Both the position numbers and the translations under genes were made by a program. From GH45 sp965370965 (GTDB lineage: Bacteria; Bacteroidota; Bacteroidia; Bacteroidales; SZUA-534), in NCBI GenBank assembly GCA_965370965.1, contig CBDUWQ010000066.1, positions 1 through 17,753 of the forward strand: DNA of 17,753 bases, written 5' to 3'. The notes beneath the pieces are model-generated. The model was not told the origin of the DNA. It ran no database searches and saw nothing but the letters and a program-made list of their open reading frames with translations. This document shows positions 1 through 7,335 of this stretch, in pieces; position 1 is the stretch's first letter; each line of letters opens with the position of its first letter.

Positions 1-8
1 CTAAGTGT

Positions 9-1997
9 TTATATATTTAACTTCGATTCTTCAAGCTCTTTTTCCAATATTTTTTGATCAGTTATATCAATAATTAAATCAATAACTTTTCTTAATTCGC
101 CCGATTTATCTTTAAAAGGTGTAAAAGTGTGTTTAAACCAAAGTTCGGCTTCGGGAGTTATGTAGTTTGTAATTAAAGTTCCACTATTGCCTAAATGAAG
201 GTTTGACCAAATATCAATAAATTCGTTTTGTAATGTATTACTGCCGGCAAAAGTCTCTTGGTATGATTTTCCCACAAGGTTTCCGGCTTCCATATTAATT
301 CTACTCAAATAATTATCGTTTATTGATGTAATATTGCCATGCTTATCTATCTCAATAGTACCAAGGGTATTGTTTATTGCATCAATAGTATTTATCATTT
401 CTGTCTCCCTACGGGCAGCTTCTTCTTGTGTGGCCTGCAGCTCTTCCATATTTTGTCGCAACTCTTCTTCTTGTGCCGAAAGTTCGTCGCCGCGCATTTT
501 CGATTCCTCTAATAGGTGTTTTGTCTGTTCGTTTATGCGCACATTTGATACTGTTGATGCAATATTCTCACCAAGGTTTGATATAAAATCAATTTGATAT
601 TGAGGTATAGCATTAAATGAAGCTATTTCAATTACACCAAGTACATTTTCGTTAATAATAAGGGGCACCAATAATAGGAATCCCGGTTCGGCAGTACCTA
701 AACCCGATACAATTTTTATATAATTTTTGGGTATCTCTTTCAAATAAACAGGCAGTTTTTCAAAAGCACAACGACCTACCAAACCTTCTTTTAATTCATA
801 GTTTTTCTTTAAAAATTTATCGCGGCCATAGGCTATTGCCGATTTCATTTCATAAAATTTATCCTGCTCGTCCATTTCATTCAAAATGTACATTGCTCCT
901 TGGTTGGCTTTTAAATAATCAATTAGTTTGGTCATAACACTTTTGGCAAGCTTGTTCATGTTGTCGCTATTTTGTCGCAATATGTCGCCAAAATCAGCCA
1001 ACCCTGTTGTAACCCAATTTCTTACATTGTCTTCTTCAGTTCTTTTTGTATTTTCATCTTTAGCTTTTTTCAAGTTCTGCCTCATGTCAAACAGGGCATT
1101 TCCTAAAACATCATCTTCGCTTAATGCCTCAAATTTTGAATCATACTTACCTTTGCCAATTTCAACGGCAAAGGTTGATGTTTTACGCATATTATCATTA
1201 TATAAATTAAGAGCATCACCCATATCTCCAATTTCATCGTTATTGGTAATCAGTTTTTCTTTTGGCAAAATTCCTTTTGTCATGGTTAAAAGAAACTCTT
1301 TAAGCTTTTTTATTGGTGTAATAATACTGCGTGTGGTTAAAAAACCTACTACCAGTACAAAAAGCGATATAATAATTATTAATGCAAGAATAATATTTTC
1401 AAAGCGCACAAAAGATATGCTCATCTCGTTATTTGCAGCTTCAGATTCGTAATCAATTTTTTCTTTTAATTCAGTAATTGCAGAGATTAAATTTTTAGTG
1501 GTAGTTATTACTTCACCACCGACTTCTACCATGGGGTTAACCTCAACAATTACCATAAAATCGTCGTAGCTTTCAAATGAGTTTAGTTTGTTCATTATGG
1601 TTCGGTGAGACTTGAAAAGTTGGTTTTCAATAACTAATAGTAACGAATCGATAGTATGCTTTGAAATAGAGTCCCATTGTAGAGATACATTGTTAATATC
1701 ATCTATTAGTAAAGGGAAATCTATATTATGAATGTTTGCCAGTTTTTTCTTATCGGGGGTATCGGGTTGTTTGTCAATAAAAACCCAGTTTTTAACAAGC
1801 ATTTGCGAGCTGTTAACCAACGACAACAATTCTTGCAATTTTGCCGACGAGGGATTATAAATAGTTATAACCTTATTATTTAACTCTTGATTTTGATTTA
1901 ATGAGGAATATATAAATAAACCATTCAACAAAGTTGCAAATAATAAAACTCCAAATCCAACTATCAGTTTTTGTGTTATTGTAAAACGGGTCTTCAT
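9..1997 (-). CDS. Membrane sensor: HAMP-GAF-PAS, no output domain
   Basis: This 662-residue protein looks like a transmembrane signal sensor. Membrane segments lie at about residues 12-31 and 201-221, enclosing a helical extracytoplasmic domain of the four-helix-bundle type. A HAMP domain follows (about 222-275), then a second HAMP-like repeat (about 276-312, GKGKYDSKFEALSEDD), a linker containing RNWVTTGLADFGDILR, a GAF domain (about 335-485), a glutamate-rich coiled coil (about 488-535, EEELRQNMEELQATQEE) and a PAS domain (about 536-650) ending in the usual DITDQK exit. Twelve residues later the protein stops (TAA at 9-11), so no histidine kinase, cyclase or methyl-accepting domain is present. 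Such sensors are common in Bacteroidota and may act through a partner protein, possibly encoded beyond the window edge. The ligand is unknown. The start is the first ATG of the frame and gives a sensible membrane anchor. Domain calls are by pattern and confident; the role is inference. Confidence 0.85.
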   Translation of the reverse strand: MKTRFTITQKLIVGFGVLLFATLLNGLFIYSSLNQNQELNNKVITIYNPSSAKLQELLSLVNSSQMLVKNWVFIDKQPDTPDKKKLANIHNIDFPLLIDDINNVSLQWDSISKHTIDSLLLVIENQLFKSHRTIMNKLNSFESYDDFMVIVEVNPMVEVGGEVITTTKNLISAITELKEKIDYESEAANNEMSISFVRFENIILALIIIISLFVLVVGFLTTRSIITPIKKLKEFLLTMTKGILPKEKLITNNDEIGDMGDALNLYNDNMRKTSTFAVEIGKGKYDSKFEALSEDDVLGNALFDMRQNLKKAKDENTKRTEEDNVRNWVTTGLADFGDILRQNSDNMNKLAKSVMTKLIDYLKANQGAMYILNEMDEQDKFYEMKSAIAYGRDKFLKKNYELKEGLVGRCAFEKLPVYLKEIPKNYIKIVSGLGTAEPGFLLLVPLIINENVLGVIEIASFNAIPQYQIDFISNLGENIASTVSNVRINEQTKHLLEESKMRGDELSAQEEELRQNMEELQATQEEAARRETEMINTIDAINNTLGTIEIDKHGNITSINDNYLSRINMEAGNLVGKSYQETFAGSNTLQNEFIDIWSNLHLGNSGTLITNYITPEAELWFKHTFTPFKDKSGELRKVIDLIIDITDQKILEKELEESKLNI

Positions 1998-2261
1998 TTC
2001 ATGTTACTTTTAATTCACTTAATAAGATATATTCTATTAACATCAGATAGTTTAACCTAGACCTTAGTGCAAGGTTAATCATAAAAACTACTATGTTCAA
2101 TATGCTACGAATATACTTATTTATTGGCAAAACTATAAATCATAAGCCTAATTTTTTAGTTTACACTACATATTATAGTCTTTGCAAGAAAACGCCAAAT
2201 TATTCACATATATATTATTTTTATATGTGTTCATGAGCTAAAGTTCTACGTTATTCTTGTC
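1998..2261. other. Intergenic stretch with no recognised gene
   Basis: These 264 bases separate the sensor gene from the palindromic element; with the element the gene-free gap is about 420 bases. Apart from a weak promoter candidate and a short AT hairpin (arms 2205-2212 and 2222-2229, without a T-run) I see nothing functional. Before the element inserted, this would have been the direct 3' flank of the Omp85-like gene. A 47-codon plus-strand frame (2093-2236) has no recognisable features. Confidence 0.5.
2070..2100 (-). promoter_or_regulatory. Candidate promoter of the sensor gene
   Basis: Read on the minus strand, TAACCTTG (2070-2077) matches the Bacteroidota -7 box TAnnTTTG with one mismatch. 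A TTG (2098-2100) lies 20 nt upstream, close to the expected -33 spacing. The leader to the ATG at 1997 would be about 70 nt. This is a pattern match only, in AT-rich DNA. Confidence 0.25.
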
Positions 2262-2264
2262 TTA

Positions 2265-2421
2265 GGGCTTGCTCAAAAATAACTTCCGGTTTTTATAAAT
2301 ATCTTTTGCACATATGCTTCATTAAAAATACTCATCATATCCCTGCTATGATTGTGTTTTTTGCTTTGCCTATGCACAAAATATTATTCCTAAATCCTCG
2401 GACTTATTTATGAGCAAGCCC
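2265..2421. mobile_element. 157-bp palindromic MITE-like element
   Basis: The ends are inverted repeats: GGGCTTGCTCAAAAATAACT at the left (2265-2284) and its counterpart GGGCTTGCTCATAAATAAGT read inward from 2421, matching at 18 of 20 positions. Both ends are flanked by TTA (2262-2264 and 2422-2424), a 3-bp target duplication of the TNA type known for part of the IS5 family. Inside, further imperfect inverted matches continue (TTTTGCACATATGC against TTTTGTGCATAGGC) down to a central TCATA-TCCCTGC-TATGA whose midpoint, 2343, is exactly the midpoint of the whole element. It can therefore fold into one long hairpin. There is no open reading frame of note, so it would depend on a transposase elsewhere. 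Family assignment is inference. A long hairpin terminator is the alternative, but there is no T-run and the flanking duplication argues for insertion. Confidence 0.75.
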
Positions 2422-4098
2422 TTAGAAACGGTTGATATAACCTATATGTATTTTACCTTTATTAATTAAAAACGGGTCAGTACCCTTTTTTCCAACTGCA
2501 AAAATTATAGATAGTATTCCTGCTTGTGTGTTTACACTTAAACCTGCCCCAATTGATTGGCAAAAAATATTATTGTATTGTTGATTATCAGGTTCGTAAA
2601 AAAAACCTGCATCATATAATAAATACATATACGATTCGGAGTTTAAATACAAGCGGTATTCGGTATTGGTGTAATTGTAGTTTTTTGAATAGATAGATTT
2701 TTCATTAAACCCACGTATAGTTTTTATGCCTCCAATGCGGTACAAATTATTTGTTTTTAACGAATCATTTTTCATTAATGCCCATTGATTATGGATGAAA
2801 ACTGAGCCATAAGGCAGTGAAAAAGCAAACTCAACCTTACCAACCCATTCAAAAAGCAGGTTTTGTGAATTGGTTTTGCCCGTATTAATAATAGTATTAT
2901 TGCCGACATAAAAATTTGTGTTTATTAAAAACCCATGCTTAGGCAAATATGGGTTATCAAAAACCGAATATTGGTAACCTAATCCATACAATATGCTTTT
3001 TGTTGAGTTTAAGTTTGATACTTCATTTTTATTAACTGATGAGGTTAACCATTTTACGTTTGCTGAAAGCTCTCCAAAATTTACTGTTGGTATTAGCAAA
3101 CCTGTTTCAATATGCGTATTTGTAAACGAGGAGTCTTGCTTATCAAAATTACCATAAAACAAAACTCCCACCGGCATATTAAAAATATAAGGAATTGTAA
3201 AATTTGTTTCGAGTTGCTGTGACAGGTTACCCGGTTTTTGCCACTCTATTTGAATGGTTTCGCCTTTTTTTAAAGCATTTGCCAAGGCTATGGAAGCATT
3301 TCCGGTAAATTCCATTTTTTTTTCATCATTTGTTTGCATACCAACAAACCCACTAAAACTATTACGGCTTATTTTTTTAAGTTTTATGGTTATTTGAGTT
3401 TGTGTTTCAAACATATGCATATATGTAGTATCATATTTAAACAGCCGGCTTTGGTTAATATTACGCTTAATATTTTTTATTGCTGTTGTATTGTAAGGTT
3501 TGCCGGCTTCAATACCGGTTTTTTTCGATAAATAATTGTATGAAATTATATTGGGTGGTATTGTTTTTATTGTATCAAAACTTACCAACTTATTTGGCGT
3601 GGCTTTATATATTATTGTAACCAAATTTTTGTTAAAGGTATATTCCTTGTTAATAACAGCATACGCAAATCCCTTATTTTGAATGTTTGTTAGGGTTTTT
3701 AAATTAGTTTGCTCAATAATTTGTGGGGTAAGTGTAGGGTTATAAATATATTTTTTGCCAAACATGCCAAATTCATCGGGGTTAACTATTGTTTGCTTAA
3801 GTTTGAATTTATGTCCCGAATGTATATAAAGTGTACAGGTGCTGTTGTTTTTTAATATTGAGTCGATTGAAAAGCTTAAGTACCCATTATTTGAGTACGT
3901 TTTTTTTATATCTAATATTATTGAATCAAGTTTGGTATTATGTATAAATGCCTTAGGAATGTGGAGTTTAAATAAAGGTGGGGCATCATTAAAATAGTAA
4001 ACCAAATTTTTGGATGTTTGAGAGCTTAATGAAAAGGTTAACCCAAAAACAAGCCCAAAAACAACCAAAATTTGGTATTTAAGTAGTTTTTTTTTCAC
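2422..4098 (-). CDS. Omp85/BamA-TamA-like outer-membrane protein
   Basis: This 558-residue protein has a signal peptide (about residues 1-28), an N-terminal half consistent with POTRA-like modules (about 30-100, 100-170 and 172-243) and a C-terminal 16-strand-type barrel (about 245-558). The hallmark is IRGF at 461-464 within GGIKTIRGFNEKS, the conserved loop-6 motif of Omp85 proteins. The chain ends in phenylalanine (INRF), as expected for a barrel terminus. It is shorter than true BamA (five POTRAs, about 800 residues), so it is more likely a TamA/TpsB-like relative that inserts or exports an unknown client. The start codon is GTG (4096-4098) followed by nine consecutive A bases; no upstream in-frame ATG is possible because the nitroreductase stop lies 4 nt away, suggesting translational coupling. 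The TAA stop (2422-2424) is also the target duplication of the adjacent palindromic element. Confidence 0.85.
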   Translation of the reverse strand: MKKKLLKYQILVVFGLVFGLTFSLSSQTSKNLVYYFNDAPPLFKLHIPKAFIHNTKLDSIILDIKKTYSNNGYLSFSIDSILKNNSTCTLYIHSGHKFKLKQTIVNPDEFGMFGKKYIYNPTLTPQIIEQTNLKTLTNIQNKGFAYAVINKEYTFNKNLVTIIYKATPNKLVSFDTIKTIPPNIISYNYLSKKTGIEAGKPYNTTAIKNIKRNINQSRLFKYDTTYMHMFETQTQITIKLKKISRNSFSGFVGMQTNDEKKMEFTGNASIALANALKKGETIQIEWQKPGNLSQQLETNFTIPYIFNMPVGVLFYGNFDKQDSSFTNTHIETGLLIPTVNFGELSANVKWLTSSVNKNEVSNLNSTKSILYGLGYQYSVFDNPYLPKHGFLINTNFYVGNNTIINTGKTNSQNLLFEWVGKVEFAFSLPYGSVFIHNQWALMKNDSLKTNNLYRIGGIKTIRGFNEKSIYSKNYNYTNTEYRLYLNSESYMYLLYDAGFFYEPDNQQYNNIFCQSIGAGLSVNTQAGILSIIFAVGKKGTDPFLINKGKIHIGYINRF

Positions 4099-4102
4099 TA
4101 TT

Positions 4103-4846
4103 TTAATGATTCATAAAACCCTGATTTTTCAATGTCTCTAAAAAGATTTTTGAAAAATGGATGTTATCATCTTTTTTATATCGCTTATCTGTAAATATTT
4201 GAGCTAAGTTTTCGGTCTGGTTCTCTTCAATCAACTCTTTTGTTAATTGTAGATTCTCTTTTTCATTAAAAATTCTATCAATATCCTTGGCAGAATAATC
4301 GTTGTATTTTTCGTAATGTACAACACCCTCAAGTGGTAAACGGTCGGTTAGCTCAGGTGTTTCATCGGGGTAACCCAAAACAATTGATGTAACAGGTATA
4401 ACGCCTTTTGGCAAGTTTAAAATATCTATAATTTTATCGGCCATGTAGGTTGTTGTACCAAGGTAGCATATTCCCAAACCATGCTTTTCAGCTTCAATAC
4501 TAACATTTTGGCTGGCCAAAACAGCATCAATGGTGGCATTATACAACCAAAGGAAGTTGTTGTAACCGGGTTTTGCATTGCGCTGCTTGCACCATTTTTC
4601 AAAACGGTTAATGTCAGCACAAAAAGTAATATGCACAGGTGCCTCTAAAACCATATTTTGTTTAAAATGCACCTCCCAAAGTTGTTTCCTTATATTTTTA
4701 TTTTGGGTTACTACCATACTGTAAACCTGCATATTGCCGGTGTTTGATGCCCGTGTACCTGCAAGTAAAATCTTTTCTAATACTTTTTGTTCAATACTAT
4801 TGTTTTTATATTTGCGTATTGAACGATGATTAAATATTGTATCCAT
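4103..4846 (-). CDS. NfsA/FRP-like nitroreductase family protein
   Basis: This 247-residue protein belongs to the FMN-dependent nitroreductase fold, most like the NfsA/FRP (NADPH flavin reductase) branch. The N-terminal FMN phosphate-binding signature is HRSIRKYK at residues 7-14; SNTGNMQ (34-40) lies at the flavin site; GLGICYLGT (123-131) is the conserved glycine-rich segment; and LGYPDETPELTDRLPLEGVV (157-176) is the region typical of the NfsA group. These enzymes transfer electrons from NAD(P)H to flavins, quinones or nitro compounds in the cytoplasm; the natural substrate here cannot be told from sequence. It has the usual length for the group. It is the first gene of a two-gene operon with the Omp85-like protein, 4 nt apart, an unexpected pairing. 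The ATG at 4846 is the first of the frame and lies close behind a promoter box. Confidence 0.88.
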   Translation of the reverse strand: MDTIFNHRSIRKYKNNSIEQKVLEKILLAGTRASNTGNMQVYSMVVTQNKNIRKQLWEVHFKQNMVLEAPVHITFCADINRFEKWCKQRNAKPGYNNFLWLYNATIDAVLASQNVSIEAEKHGLGICYLGTTTYMADKIIDILNLPKGVIPVTSIVLGYPDETPELTDRLPLEGVVHYEKYNDYSAKDIDRIFNEKENLQLTKELIEENQTENLAQIFTDKRYKKDDNIHFSKIFLETLKNQGFMNH

Positions 4847-4859
4847 AATTTTTTTTCTA

Positions 4860-4867
4860 CAAATGTA
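4860..4867 (-). promoter_or_regulatory. Promoter -7 box of the nitroreductase operon
   Basis: On the minus strand the sequence is TACATTTG, a perfect match to the Bacteroidota TAnnTTTG box. It ends only 13 nt before the ATG at 4846, so the leader would be roughly ten nucleotides or less. No clear TTTG is present at -33, only a T-rich tract. Confidence 0.5.
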
Positions 4868-4925
4868 TATGGTATAAGTTTAAAAAAAAACTATATAATA
4901 AGTTACGAATAATATAATAATAATT

Positions 4926-4933
4926 TTACTTTG
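4926..4933 (+). promoter_or_regulatory. Candidate -7 box of the O-antigen ligase-like gene
   Basis: TTACTTTG matches TAnnTTTG at five of six fixed positions. It would give a leader of about 35 nt to the ATG at 4971 in this divergent intergenic region. There is no convincing -33 element. Confidence 0.3.
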
Positions 4934-4970
4934 CATGATATTGAAATAAATAATAAAACTTGTTAAGTTA

Positions 4971-7073
4971 ATGAAGCAATTGATTAAAAAATATTTCGAA
5001 GGTATTGAATGGATTATTACGGGTTTGTTTATAGTAATTCTGCCAATTGTATTCTCAAAAAAACTGCTCGACCCTGTTTTGTACTCTCGGTATTTAGCAT
5101 TAAGCATTTGGATATTATCAGTAACATTGTTTATTGGAATAAAAGTGTTAAGAGGGAGATTTTTGTTTTATTTTTCACGCATCGACAAGCTGATTTTTGG
5201 AGCGGGAGCTCTATTTATACTTATAAATGTTATTTCATCGTTTAGTGCCATAAATATGGCTGAGGCAATATTTAAAACGTTTAAGGAATTCTCTTTTCTA
5301 ATAACATTTTTTTATTTCTATCAAATAATAAAAAACAACGAAAACGGCAGGGGTGGCTTAATAAAATCGATTATTTTAATGACATTAGTGTTCTTGGTTA
5401 TTGGAGTTGTCCAGCTTTTTGATGCCGATTTCACAAAATTCAAATCGGCAACAGGTGATTATGGCTATTGGTTTAGGCAAGCTATTGAGCATGTTATGTC
5501 AACATTGGCAAGTATTAATCCATTTGCATCTTTGTTATTTTTAAGTTTGGCATTTAGTACGTATGGGTCAATTTGTTATAAAAAAGTTTGGCGCATAATC
5601 TCAATTATTGTATTGGCAGTTAGTTTATTTTTTATACTTATACTAGCATCAAAGGCATCGTGGGGAGCATTTGCATTAGCATTTTTAGTTGCTGTTTTAT
5701 TGGCATATATTTATTTGTTTAAAAAAATGCCAAAACAGCAAGGCAGGTTTTTGCCAATGTGGGGTAAAGTAGGTGTTTTAATAATACCTGTTCTTGCTGT
5801 TTTAATTGGTTTATTTATTATTCAAAAAACAGAAATTAAGGTAGTAAAAGTTGTAATTGATAAAGTTCAACAAGTGTTAAGCCCTGAGCTTTGTTTAAAT
5901 AGTATTTATGATACAGACAACCCATCGTCGGCTCAAACACGTACATTGGTATGGGCAAATACTATTCAAATGGCGCGCGAAAACCCTATTTTAGGTGTAG
6001 GTCCGGGTCAATGGAGGATTGAATATGCAAAATATGGCATTGATGGTTTTGAATATGATATTAGAAATGGGATAAAGCATTTTCAAAGAACACATAACGA
6101 TTTTCTTTGGATTTTGGGAGAAGTAGGCTTTTTAGGACTGCTTTTATATCTGTTTATATATATAGGTGTTTTGGTTATGGCATTTAGGAATTTTTACAAA
6201 AGCACTAATGCCAAAACAATGATATTTAATGGGTTGGCATTTTCTGTTTTAATAGGTTTTATGCTAATTTTGTTTGTGTCATTCCCAAGAGAGCGTATTT
6301 CTCATAATATGGTTTATTTACTGTTATTTGCTTTAGTATTAAGCTTTAACAAAAGTGCCGTTTCAAACAAAAAAACTAAAACTGTTAAAGTAGCATCAGC
6401 AATATTATTACTACTTATTGTGGGCTTATCGATATTTAATATTAAGCTGGCAACCGATATGGTAGAGGGTGATAAAACCTCACGCGTTTTACGTTACGGA
6501 ACAATAAAAAAGAACTATCCATTATTATTTAGGGCAGCCCGTTCGCTTGAAGGCAGTTATTATACTTTAGACCCTTTTACAACGCCTATACCCTATTATA
6601 AAGCATCGGCACTGCATTCAGTTGATAAGATTGAAGAGGCAAAAATTGAATTTGAAAAAGCATATAAACTTCATCCGTACCATGTTCAGGTGTTAAACAA
6701 CCTTGCTACAAGTTATGATTTAACGGGCAACAAACTGAAAGCATTAGAATACTATAAAAAAGCCCTAAATATTTCGCCCCGTTATAACGATGCATTAATA
6801 AATATTTCAATTGTTAATTATAATCTAAACAAACTTGATAAATCGCTTGAATATATTTCGCGGGTTAACATAAGTAAAAAGAAATCAGATAAATATGAAA
6901 AAACTTTAATAACCATTTGTCGCAAGCGGGCTGTGCAAATAGCTTATAAAATGGATGAGCAAAAGCTAAAAATATGGTTCAATGATAAAAACAAAATTAA
7001 AGCTACATTTGTTAGGTTTAAGAAGGGAAATGAGAGCTTTGATAAAATTTTATTGCAAGAGATTGGAAAATAA
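4971..7073 (+). CDS. O-antigen ligase/polymerase-like membrane protein with TPR tail
   Basis: This 700-residue protein has about a dozen hydrophobic segments between residues 13 and 492, followed by a soluble tail. The Wzy_C signature is clear: the segment starting AQTRTLVWAN (321-330), then ARENPILGVGPGQW (335-348) and a large periplasmic loop ending in RTHNDFLWILGEVGFLG (373-389), with the conserved Arg324 and His375 expected in WaaL/Wzy ligases and polymerases. These enzymes join or extend lipid-linked glycans on the periplasmic face of the inner membrane. The tail (about 540-640) holds at least two TPR repeats (for example residues 571-602), seen in many Bacteroidota members, probably for protein contacts. 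No glycosyltransferase or sugar-nucleotide gene adjoins it, so whether it ligates O-antigen to lipid A core, polymerises, or glycosylates protein is undecided. The start is the first ATG, about 35 nt after a possible promoter. Confidence 0.85.
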   Translation: MKQLIKKYFEGIEWIITGLFIVILPIVFSKKLLDPVLYSRYLALSIWILSVTLFIGIKVLRGRFLFYFSRIDKLIFGAGALFILINVISSFSAINMAEAIFKTFKEFSFLITFFYFYQIIKNNENGRGGLIKSIILMTLVFLVIGVVQLFDADFTKFKSATGDYGYWFRQAIEHVMSTLASINPFASLLFLSLAFSTYGSICYKKVWRIISIIVLAVSLFFILILASKASWGAFALAFLVAVLLAYIYLFKKMPKQQGRFLPMWGKVGVLIIPVLAVLIGLFIIQKTEIKVVKVVIDKVQQVLSPELCLNSIYDTDNPSSAQTRTLVWANTIQMARENPILGVGPGQWRIEYAKYGIDGFEYDIRNGIKHFQRTHNDFLWILGEVGFLGLLLYLFIYIGVLVMAFRNFYKSTNAKTMIFNGLAFSVLIGFMLILFVSFPRERISHNMVYLLLFALVLSFNKSAVSNKKTKTVKVASAILLLLIVGLSIFNIKLATDMVEGDKTSRVLRYGTIKKNYPLLFRAARSLEGSYYTLDPFTTPIPYYKASALHSVDKIEEAKIEFEKAYKLHPYHVQVLNNLATSYDLTGNKLKALEYYKKALNISPRYNDALINISIVNYNLNKLDKSLEYISRVNISKKKSDKYEKTLITICRKRAVQIAYKMDEQKLKIWFNDKNKIKATFVRFKKGNESFDKILLQEIGK

Positions 7074-7158
7074 ATTAGATTATTAAATCAATTATTTTAC
7101 TTTTATAGTTTGTTGAGTGCAAAAAGAATAAATTTTAATTAATATAAAGATAGTTTAG

Positions 7159-7284
7159 ATGAAAAAGATTCTTGTACTAATGATTGTTGCAGCTTTTGGT
7201 ATTGCTTTATTAAGTTCATGCAAAACTGCAGATTGCCCTGCCTATTCAGATACAAATAATATTGAAGTTGAGCAGGCAGCATAA
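7159..7284 (+). CDS. Small lipoprotein, 41 residues
   Basis: A short frame starts at ATG 7159 and stops at TAA 7282-7284. It encodes a basic start (MKKIL), a hydrophobic stretch (VLMIVAAFGIALL) and a lipobox LSSC whose cysteine at residue 21 would be lipidated, leaving a mature peptide of only 21 residues. That peptide contains a second cysteine in DCPAYS and an acidic end (NNIEVEQAA). The complete type II signal peptide makes chance unlikely. The residue after the cysteine is Lys, not Asp, so outer-membrane localisation is plausible. I do not recognise an established function; small Bacteroidota lipoproteins with a Cys-Pro-Ala-Tyr-like motif are something I recall but cannot verify. It lies 51 nt before the outer-membrane barrel gene, suggesting co-transcription. 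Confidence 0.7.
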   Translation: MKKILVLMIVAAFGIALLSSCKTADCPAYSDTNNIEVEQAA

Positions 7285-7335
7285 TTTCAATATATTGTTG
7301 TTTTAACACCCTCACCTAAAATATGAGGTTTATTT

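Noticed and set aside
928..1452. 174-codon plus-strand frame opposite the sensor gene
   Set aside because: It is antisense to the conserved HAMP and GAF region, has no recognisable domain and no supporting start signals.
2205..2229. Hairpin CACATATA/TATATGTG as a terminator
   Set aside because: The stem is almost purely A/T apart from two pairs and no T-run follows on either strand.
2093..2236. 47-codon plus-strand frame in the gap left of the palindromic element
   Set aside because: It has no signal peptide, motif or ribosome-binding site; this length is expected by chance in AT-rich sequence, and it overlaps the likely promoter of the sensor gene.
7074..7158. Promoter for the lipoprotein gene (TATAGTTTG near 7108)
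   Set aside because: Spacing within the box is off by one base from TAnnTTTG and no -33 element is present.
7310..7328. Hairpin CCTCA/TGAGG between lipoprotein and barrel genes as a terminator
   Set aside because: Five pairs with a nine-base loop and a broken T-tract are too weak; co-transcription seems at least as likely.
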